Shown here: positions 13,763 through 20,046 of the stretch, piece by piece
Layout of the letters: each line of letters opens with the position of its first letter
How positions within the stretch are numbered: the first letter of the stretch is position 1
Source of the DNA: CAZYYO01 sp964650965
GTDB lineage: Bacteria; Bacillota; Clostridia; Lachnospirales; Lachnospiraceae
Assembly: GCA_964650965.1 (NCBI GenBank)
Contig: CAZYYO010000045.1
Span: 1-20,046 of the forward strand
Length of the DNA stretch: 20,046 nt
Direction: 5' to 3'
The notes under the pieces: model-generated
Told to the model about the DNA's origin: nothing
The model's input: only the letters and a program-made list of their open reading frames with translations
Databases searched by the model: none
Position numbers and translations under genes: made by a program

Positions 13763-14788
13763 TTAATCACACTCATATTTTTTCATAACTCGAGTTTCAA
13801 TATCCTCAACAGATGGCATTGTATCTTGTAATTCCTGCGGCAAATCATCAAACAATTTATACTCCGTAACACCTATCGGTTTTTGCATATCTTTTAAGGC
13901 ATACTCCGCTACTAATTTATTTTCATTCCGGCAAAGAATTAAACCAATTGAAGGATTATCCAAATCTGCTTTGAGCATATCATCCAATGCAGAAAGATAA
14001 AAATTCATTTTTCCAGCCATCTCGGGTGTAAATTTTCCCGTCTTTAAATCTATTGCAACAAAACAATGCAGTCTATAGTTATAAAACAATAAATCAACAT
14101 AGAATTCGTCTCCGTTTACAACCAGTAGGTATTGTTCGTCTATAAATGCAAAGCCGGTTCCAAGCTCAAGAAGAAACTTTCTTACATTATTCACGAGCTC
14201 TGTCTCAATATCTCTTTCAATCATTCCTTCACTAAATTTTACGAAATCAAAAATATATGGATCTTTCATTGTCTGGATTGCAAGTTCACTTTGTTCATCT
14301 GGCAAACGTCCGTTAAAATTCTGAATTTTAGAATTTTCATTTTGGCGAAAATACAAATTACTTTCTAATTGGATTTCCAGCACATCATGAGACCATCCAT
14401 TCTGTATTGTTTTCTCAACATACCATACATATTGCTCTTTGGTTTTTGTCTTTCCCATCAATGCCTTATGATGATACCAAGTCACTCCTGCCAAGTTGTA
14501 TTCATCTATTTCATCTTCTTCATTAAAAATTGATGCAAACTTCTTCATATCCCGAAGATTTCTTTCAGAATACCCCTTTGAATCTGGAAATTCACTTTTT
14601 ATATCTCTCGACAAATTCACTAAAAAGCCCTTTCCCCATGAACTATTCCTATTTATGTAATTTCCAATTTTCCAGTTTCTATGCATTAAAGACAAATTAG
14701 CACTGAGTATCACTTGATATTGTGATGTTTTTATGCAATTGATAATTTCACTTAGCACTTTTAAGTAAGCATCGTTATTAATCAACAT
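13763..14788 (-). CDS. DUF1016 / PD-(D/E)XK nuclease family protein (YhcG-like)
   Basis: 341 residues from the ATG at 14788 (MLINNDAY, with AAGGA upstream). Family members usually begin near this point, and the frame extends to an ATG at 14827 that lies inside a palindrome. The N-terminal DUF1016 helical domain (about 1-140) contains WGKGFLVNLSRDIKSEFP and GYSERNLRDMKKFA. The C-terminal nuclease-like domain has EFYVDLLFYN followed by FVAIDLKTGKF, the D...DxK core of PD-(D/E)XK enzymes. The predicted role is DNA binding and cleavage; such genes are frequent passengers in restriction and defence islands, but the cellular function is not settled. It is visibly more AT-rich than glnS and the rhomboid-like gene and is bracketed by matching palindromes, both suggesting acquisition. 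It lies 74 nt downstream of the rhomboid-like gene with no terminator between. Confidence 0.9.
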   Translation of the reverse strand: MLINNDAYLKVLSEIINCIKTSQYQVILSANLSLMHRNWKIGNYINRNSSWGKGFLVNLSRDIKSEFPDSKGYSERNLRDMKKFASIFNEEDEIDEYNLAGVTWYHHKALMGKTKTKEQYVWYVEKTIQNGWSHDVLEIQLESNLYFRQNENSKIQNFNGRLPDEQSELAIQTMKDPYIFDFVKFSEGMIERDIETELVNNVRKFLLELGTGFAFIDEQYLLVVNGDEFYVDLLFYNYRLHCFVAIDLKTGKFTPEMAGKMNFYLSALDDMLKADLDNPSIGLILCRNENKLVAEYALKDMQKPIGVTEYKLFDDLPQELQDTMPSVEDIETRVMKKYECD

Positions 14789-14809
14789 AGTTCCTTCTCT
14801 TTCTAAAAT

Positions 14810-14825
14810 GGTACATTCGTGTGCC
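14810..14825. repeat. 16-bp palindrome, copy 2 (5' side of the DUF1016 gene)
   Basis: GGTACATTCGTGTGCC is the same dyad as at 13744-13759 with one arm change (T for C) and two changes in the 4-nt centre. It lies 21 nt upstream of the preferred DUF1016 start codon, so it could be an operator or hairpin in the leader, or an element end. Confidence 0.65.
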
Positions 14826-14862
14826 ATTTTTCACCCAATACTCTGTACACATCGCAAATTAA

Positions 14863-15723
14863 TTACTGCACATGATTATGTGTAAACAAATGGTCCTGGC
14901 AGTATTCATAATTCCCATTACATTTCGAGCAAAAACGAAACTCCAATTCCGGATTGGTTAATTCTGTCCGTCCACAGATTGCACATTTATGTCTGGCAAT
15001 AGGATTACCGCCTCGGTCATGAGTTGGTGGTGGAGCCGCTGCCCGGCGATAGGTCTGCTTTCTATGAATCTCCTTGGGATTAATCTGTCTATAATTTCTG
15101 GTAGACAAGAAGAATACAATGAAATTAAGTAGAGAACAGATAATTGCCACTCTCTGACTCCATCCTGAACCCACGAAATCCACTAATACCAGCACTCCAT
15201 ATACAATCGCCATCCATTTCATCTTAATAGGTATAAGGAAATACAGGCGAACCTCCATATCCGGATAGCATGCGGCGAAGGCTAAGAAAATAGACATATT
15301 AATATAATATGTACTAAAGGCACTTCCCACAGATGCCAGCTGGCCCATAACAAGGAAGTTTATGCCATACAGCACAAATGCTCCAAGAATCGTGGCCAGG
15401 ATTCCGCCGAATATGTATACGTTAAACCGGAAGGTTCCCCAGGTATTCTCCAGCACACTTCCCAGCTGGTAATAGAACAGCATCATAATCAGTGCAAAGA
15501 TGATATTCTGGTTTGGGGGAATCATGACCCAGGTAATAATCCGCCAAAACTGCAGTCCATGAATAATATAATAGGGTTCTAAGGTCATAAGCGAGATAAA
15601 ATTTGTGTTAGTAATGGTACTTCCAAAATAAAACAAATATCCAATGGCATATCCACCAATCAGATAATTAATCAAATGGGGTATGGCATATTTTCCAAAC
15701 TTTTTTTCCAATTTATTTAGCAT
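14863..15723 (-). CDS. Rhomboid-like membrane protein with C-terminal zinc finger, probably inactive
   Basis: 286 residues. About six membrane segments lie between residues 14 and 206, with rhomboid-fold features (LQFWRIITWVMIPP; then MEVRLYFLIPIKMKW after the fourth segment). The catalytic GxSG motif is not present: the matching place reads ASVGSAFSTYY. The last segment (RVAIICSLLNFIVFFL) lacks the catalytic His. It is therefore likely a non-proteolytic rhomboid relative. A basic linker (about 210-240) leads to a zinc-binding tail: CAIC (247-250), CSKC (265-268), then Cys275, His278, His282 and His284. It has its own promoter (TTGACG, 18 nt, TAGTAT) and AGGAG 10 nt from the ATG. Function unknown. 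Confidence 0.8.
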   Translation of the reverse strand: MLNKLEKKFGKYAIPHLINYLIGGYAIGYLFYFGSTITNTNFISLMTLEPYYIIHGLQFWRIITWVMIPPNQNIIFALIMMLFYYQLGSVLENTWGTFRFNVYIFGGILATILGAFVLYGINFLVMGQLASVGSAFSTYYINMSIFLAFAACYPDMEVRLYFLIPIKMKWMAIVYGVLVLVDFVGSGWSQRVAIICSLLNFIVFFLSTRNYRQINPKEIHRKQTYRRAAAPPPTHDRGGNPIARHKCAICGRTELTNPELEFRFCSKCNGNYEYCQDHLFTHNHVQ

Positions 15724-15753
15724 TTTTCTGTCTCCTGTTTATATGATATCTCT

Positions 15754-15783
15754 ATACTACGGTTTTACCTATATTTTCGTCAA
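15754..15783 (-). promoter_or_regulatory. Promoter of the rhomboid-like gene
   Basis: On the minus strand: TTGACG (15783-15778), 18-nt spacer, TAGTAT (15759-15754), about 30 nt before the ATG at 15723. It may also drive the DUF1016 gene downstream. Confidence 0.55.
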
Positions 15784-15854
15784 GGACATTTTGACTATAT
15801 TTTGTGAAATCTTTCTTACAATTCTAAACAGAATGGAAAAATTTCATTCTGGAA

Positions 15855-15883
15855 TTGTTTTTTTGAATTCACTGTCGTATAAT
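15855..15883 (+). promoter_or_regulatory. Candidate promoter of the activase-related gene
   Basis: TTGTTT (15855-15860), 17-nt spacer, perfect TATAAT (15878-15883), giving a leader of about 68 nt before the ATG at 15958. The -35 box is weak. Confidence 0.5.
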
Positions 15884-15957
15884 GTCAGTGTTTGCTATTT
15901 ATGGCATACATTTAATAGGAAGAAACAATTGCAATTTAAGTAAAGGATAATAATAAA

Positions 15958-18900
15958 ATGAATGACAAGCAATTATACAAAGTCGGCATTGACATTGGTA
16001 GTACCACTGTAAAGGTTGCCGTACTAGACGAGAAGAATACGCTGGTTTTTTCCGACTACGAAAGACATTTCGCTAATATTCGGGAAACCCTGCGGGACTT
16101 ATTACATAAAGCATATGAAGTAACTGGAGATATCCATGTTGCTCCAATGATTACCGGTTCTGGTGGCCTGACCCTTGCAAAGCATCTGGGAATCCCATTT
16201 GTTCAGGAAGTAATTGCTGTTTCTACAGCCCTTACCAATTACGCACCCCAGACCGATGTTGCCATTGAGCTTGGCGGTGAAGATGCCAAGATTATTTATT
16301 TTGAAGCAGGAAATGTAGAGCAGAGAATGAATGGAATCTGTGCCGGCGGTACCGGTTCCTTTATCGACCAGATGGCTTCTCTGATTCAGACAGATGCCAG
16401 CGGTCTCAACGAATATGCAAGAGACTACAAGGCCATTTACCCTATCGCTGCCCGTTGTGGTGTATTTGCCAAAACAGATATTCAGCCCCTGATTAACGAA
16501 GGTGCAACCAGAGAAGATTTGTCTGCCTCCATTTTCCAGGCAGTGGTTAATCAAACCATTAGTGGTCTGGCCTGCGGTAAACCAATCCGCGGACACGTAG
16601 CCTTCTTAGGTGGTCCACTTCATTTCTTAGATCAGCTGAAAGAAGCTTTTATCCGCACCTTGAATCTAGATGATGAGCATGCCATTACTCCGGAGAATTC
16701 CCATCTCTTCGCTGCCATTGGTTCTGCTTTAAATTACAAAGAAGAAACCACTATGGATTTAGATTCCATCTTAGAGAAACTGAATTCCAAGATTCATATG
16801 GAATTCGAGGTTGCCCGCATGGAGCCCCTTTTCGCTTCCCGGGAAGAATATGACCAGTTCCAGAATCGTCACAGCGGCAATCACATTCAGACTGCTGACC
16901 TGGCTTCTTATGAAGGCAACTGCTATCTGGGTATTGATGCAGGCAGCACCACCACCAAGATTGCTTTGGTCGCAGAGGATGGTTCTCTTCTATATTCTTT
17001 CTACAGCAGCAACAACGGCAGTCCTTTGGCCACCGCTATTCGCTCCATGAAGGAGATTCATGACCAGCTGCCAGCTACAGCTCACATTGTTCACTCCTGC
17101 TCTACCGGCTATGGAGAAGCTTTGTTAAAATCCGCCCTGATGCTAGATGAGGGAGAGGTTGAGACAGTAGCTCATTACTACGCCGCCGCCTTCTTCAACC
17201 CTGAGGTTGACTGTATCTTAGACATTGGCGGTCAGGATATGAAATGTATTAAAATCAAAAATCACACAGTTGATTCCGTACAGCTTAACGAGGCTTGTTC
17301 CTCTGGCTGTGGTTCCTTTATCGAAACATTTGCCAAATCCCTGAACTTCTCTGTACAGGATTTCGCCAAAGAAGCTCTCTTCGCTAAGAACCCCATTGAC
17401 CTGGGAACCCGTTGTACTGTATTTATGAATTCCAAGGTAAAACAGGCACAGAAGGAAGGTGCCAGCGTTGCTGATATTTCTTCCGGGCTTGCTTACTCCG
17501 TAATCAAGAATGCTCTCTTTAAAGTAATTAAATTATCAGATGCTAAGGATCTTGGCACTAATATTGTAGTTCAAGGTGGAACCTTCTATAATGATGCCGT
17601 TCTTCGCAGCTTCGAGAAAATTTCTGGCTGTAAAGCAGTTCGTCCTGATATTGCAGGTATCATGGGAGCATTTGGTGCTGCATTAATTGCCAAGGAACGT
17701 TATGCTGAGAATCCATCTACTTCTATGCTTTCTATTGATGAGATTATTAATCTGTCTTATGATACCAAGCTGACCCGCTGTCAGGGATGTACCAACCACT
17801 GTCTTCTTACCATAAACCGTTTCAGTGGCAACCGCTCCTTTATTACCGGTAACCGCTGTGAGCGAGGTCTGGGCAAGGAGAAGAACAAGGAGAACATTCC
17901 GAATCTTTATGAATACAAGAACAAGCGGGTGTTCGATTACTCACCTCTTTCCAGAGATAAGGCAACTCGAGGCGTGGTAGGTATTCCCCGGGTATTAAAT
18001 CTGTACGAGAACTATCCTTATTGGGCTACCTTCTTCGCTAAGCTGGGCTTCTCTGTAGTGCTGTCCCCTCAGTCTACCAGGTCCATTTATGAATTAGGGA
18101 TTGAATCCATCCCCAGCGAATCAGAGTGCTATCCTGCTAAGCTGGCTCATGGTCATGTAAAATGGCTGATTGATCAGGGAAATGTTGATTTTATTTTCTA
18201 TCCATGTATTCCTTATGAAAGAAATGAATTTCCTGATTCCAACAACCACTACAACTGCCCTATCGTTACCTCTTATGCAGAAAATATTAAGAATAATGTA
18301 GATGAAATCACCTCCGGTCAGGTTCGCTTCCTGAATCCATTTATGGCATTCTCCTCAGAGGAAATTCTAACGGAGCAGCTGGTGAAGGTATTTACCGCAG
18401 AGTTTGGTGAAAAGGCAGTGGAACCTGCTAATTCTTCCTCTAACAACATGCCGCCTCTTACCCAGCAGGAAATTCGCCAGGCTGCTCATGAGGCCTGGTT
18501 AGAGCAGGAGCATTTCCGCAAGGATATGCAGCAAAAAGGAGAAGAGGTTATTGCTTACCTGAAGGAAACCGGCCGCCACGGTATCATCTTAGCTGGTCGT
18601 CCTTACCATGTAGACCCGGAAATCAATCATGGCATTCCTGAGCTGATTAATTCCTATGGAATCGCCGTTCTTACAGAGGATTCTGTCTCTCACCTAGGTG
18701 AGCTGGAACGGCCGCTGATTGTTATGGATCAATGGATGTTCCACTCCAGAATGTATGCCGCCGCTAACTTTGCTAAGAAGACAGAAAATATTGACGTTAT
18801 TCAGCTGAACTCCTTCGGTTGTGGTTTGGATGCTGTTACCACAGATTGTGTGTCTGACATTCTCACCCACTCCGGAAAGGTATATACCTGTCTGAAAATT

Positions 18901-20046
18901 GATGAGGTAAATAACCTGGGGGCTGCAAGAATTCGTGTACGTTCTCTTCTGGCAGCCCTCCGGGTTCGTGAAAAGAAGCAGAACAAACGCACTGTGGTTC
19001 CAGCTAACTACGAACGTGTGGTATTTACCAAAGATATGAAGAAGGAGTACACCATTTTATGTCCACAGATGTCTCCCATTCATTTTGAATTATTAGAGCC
19101 TGCTTTCAACGCTTCCGGATATCATCTGGCTATTCCGGATGTGCCTGCTAAAACCTGTGTAGATGTAGGTCTGAAATATGTAAATAATGACGCCTGCTAT
19201 CCTTCTCTGATTGTAGTTGGACAGCTGATGGCAGCTGTTACCTCTGGAACATATGATATGAGCCGCACCGCCATTCTTATTTCCCAGACAGGTGGAGGAT
19301 GCCGTGCCAGCAACTACATAGGATTCATTCGTCGTGCCCTGTCCAAAGCAGGCTATCCGGATGTTCCGGTTATCTCCATTAACTTAAGTGGTCTGGAGAA
19401 GAATCCTGGTTTTACCTTTACCCCCAAGCTGATTCAGCACGGACTGTATGCATTGATTTTCGGTGATATTTTCATGCGTTGCGTCTATCGTGTACGTCCT
19501 TATGAAGCTGTCCCCGGTTCCACGGATAAACTTCATGCCAAGTGGCGGCAGAAAGTCATTGAATTCGTTACCCAGGATAAGATGCTGTCTCATAAGAAAT
19601 ATAAGCAAATGTGCCGTGATATCATCCATGATTTCGACACCCTTCCCGTCACAGATGTGAAGAAGCCAAGGGTTGGTATTGTGGGAGAAATTCTGGTTAA
19701 ATTCCTTCCTGCAGCCAACAATTATCTGGCTGAATTATTAGAATCCGAAGGTGCAGAAGCCGTTGTCCCTGACCTGACAGACTTCCTGCTCTACTGCTTC
19801 TACAATGCCAATTTCAAGGAAGAGCATCTGGGTGCCAGTGCCAAATCCAAGTTTGCCTGCAATGCAGGAATCAAGTTCTTTGAATGGTTACGCTCTGCTG
19901 CACGAGATGCTTTCGATAAGAGTGAACGTTTTGAAGCTCCAGCGCACATTGAAGACTTGGCAAAAAGCGCTACGGAAATTGTATCCACCGGTAATCAGAC
20001 AGGCGAAGGCTGGTTCCTTACTGGTGAAATGATTGAATTGATTCAT
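15958..20046 (+). CDS. Giant acyl-CoA dehydratase activase-related ATPase, C-terminus outside the window
   Basis: 1363 codons without a stop, running off the right edge. The ATG at 15958 has AAGGA 10 nt upstream. Two BadF/BcrA/HgdC-type ATPase repeats come first: GIDIGSTTVKVAV (from 10) with ELGGEDAKII, and GIDAGSTTTKIAL (from 325) with DIGGQDMKCI. Each repeat keeps the cysteine pair that holds a bridging 4Fe-4S cluster in HgdC: Cys128/Cys167 and Cys447/Cys486, both 39 residues apart. Then come Cys608, Cys611, Cys615 and Cys634, a DUF2229-like region (about 672-890, with GIPRVLNLYENYPYW), and a region resembling the 2-hydroxyacyl-CoA dehydratase subunit fold (about 880 on, with ILAGRPYHVDPEINHG). 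HgdC-type activases donate electrons at the cost of ATP to radical dehydratases. The target of this fused form is not known. It is divergent from the rhomboid-like gene. Confidence 0.9.
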   Translation, partial: MNDKQLYKVGIDIGSTTVKVAVLDEKNTLVFSDYERHFANIRETLRDLLHKAYEVTGDIHVAPMITGSGGLTLAKHLGIPFVQEVIAVSTALTNYAPQTDVAIELGGEDAKIIYFEAGNVEQRMNGICAGGTGSFIDQMASLIQTDASGLNEYARDYKAIYPIAARCGVFAKTDIQPLINEGATREDLSASIFQAVVNQTISGLACGKPIRGHVAFLGGPLHFLDQLKEAFIRTLNLDDEHAITPENSHLFAAIGSALNYKEETTMDLDSILEKLNSKIHMEFEVARMEPLFASREEYDQFQNRHSGNHIQTADLASYEGNCYLGIDAGSTTTKIALVAEDGSLLYSFYSSNNGSPLATAIRSMKEIHDQLPATAHIVHSCSTGYGEALLKSALMLDEGEVETVAHYYAAAFFNPEVDCILDIGGQDMKCIKIKNHTVDSVQLNEACSSGCGSFIETFAKSLNFSVQDFAKEALFAKNPIDLGTRCTVFMNSKVKQAQKEGASVADISSGLAYSVIKNALFKVIKLSDAKDLGTNIVVQGGTFYNDAVLRSFEKISGCKAVRPDIAGIMGAFGAALIAKERYAENPSTSMLSIDEIINLSYDTKLTRCQGCTNHCLLTINRFSGNRSFITGNRCERGLGKEKNKENIPNLYEYKNKRVFDYSPLSRDKATRGVVGIPRVLNLYENYPYWATFFAKLGFSVVLSPQSTRSIYELGIESIPSESECYPAKLAHGHVKWLIDQGNVDFIFYPCIPYERNEFPDSNNHYNCPIVTSYAENIKNNVDEITSGQVRFLNPFMAFSSEEILTEQLVKVFTAEFGEKAVEPANSSSNNMPPLTQQEIRQAAHEAWLEQEHFRKDMQQKGEEVIAYLKETGRHGIILAGRPYHVDPEINHGIPELINSYGIAVLTEDSVSHLGELERPLIVMDQWMFHSRMYAAANFAKKTENIDVIQLNSFGCGLDAVTTDCVSDILTHSGKVYTCLKIDEVNNLGAARIRVRSLLAALRVREKKQNKRTVVPANYERVVFTKDMKKEYTILCPQMSPIHFELLEPAFNASGYHLAIPDVPAKTCVDVGLKYVNNDACYPSLIVVGQLMAAVTSGTYDMSRTAILISQTGGGCRASNYIGFIRRALSKAGYPDVPVISINLSGLEKNPGFTFTPKLIQHGLYALIFGDIFMRCVYRVRPYEAVPGSTDKLHAKWRQKVIEFVTQDKMLSHKKYKQMCRDIIHDFDTLPVTDVKKPRVGIVGEILVKFLPAANNYLAELLESEGAEAVVPDLTDFLLYCFYNANFKEEHLGASAKSKFACNAGIKFFEWLRSAARDAFDKSERFEAPAHIEDLAKSATEIVSTGNQTGEGWFLTGEMIELIH

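Noticed and set aside
16102..16596. 164-codon open frame on the minus strand
   Set aside because: It lies wholly inside the activase gene, opposite conserved ATPase motifs, and resembles no known protein; it is a by-product of codon use there.
1..20046. CRISPR array, tRNA, rRNA or insertion sequence
   Set aside because: No regularly spaced repeats, no tRNA-like cloverleaf or rRNA sequence, and no transposase were seen anywhere in the window.

Overview
The window looks like a chromosomal segment of a gut-type Clostridia bacterium, most likely Lachnospiraceae. The support is low-to-moderate GC, strong AGGAGG-type ribosome binding sites, clostridial protein families (SPKTx/class B sortase pair, DUF2225, a clostridial-style GlnRS, a giant BadF/BcrA-type activase) and extended -10 promoters. 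Family and taxon calls come from recognising motifs by eye; no database search was possible.

Left half (about 368-9062, all minus strand): one long operon-like block reading leftward from a strong promoter at 9034-9062. In order of transcription it encodes a membrane-anchored SH3b protein, the CpsB/CpsC/CpsD phosphotyrosine module (PHP phosphatase, Wzz-like adaptor, BY-kinase with a tyrosine-rich tail), an anchored Ig-like protein, a CapD/EpsC-type sugar-nucleotide dehydratase, a class B sortase, an LCP (LytR-CpsA-Psr) ligase and a small surface protein with an SPKTA sorting signal. It ends in a series of hairpins. There are no glycosyltransferases, flippase or polymerase in the window. It therefore reads as a control-and-anchoring cassette for a surface glycopolymer and a surface protein. 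A short open frame at the extreme left edge may be the next gene.

Middle (9114-11762): a divergent XRE-family regulator faces the operon promoter, and an inverted repeat overlaps that promoter. A convergent DUF4143-type AAA ATPase follows, then a terminator with a very long stem, then a DUF2225 zinc protein co-transcribed with glnS.

Right-middle (11775-15723): glnS has its own extended -10 promoter. Just upstream lies an unannotated unit: a consensus promoter, about 115 nt with two strong hairpins, and a Rho-independent terminator. This looks like a small RNA, possibly of type I antitoxin style. Next is an AT-rich DUF1016/PD-(D/E)XK nuclease gene bracketed by two near-identical 16-bp palindromes, then a rhomboid-like membrane protein that lacks the catalytic residues and ends in a zinc finger.

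Right end (15958-20046, plus strand): a giant acyl-CoA-dehydratase-activase-related protein, at least 1363 residues, open through the window edge. It has two ATPase repeats, each with the iron-sulfur cysteine pair at identical spacing, followed by a four-cysteine motif and DUF2229-like sequence.
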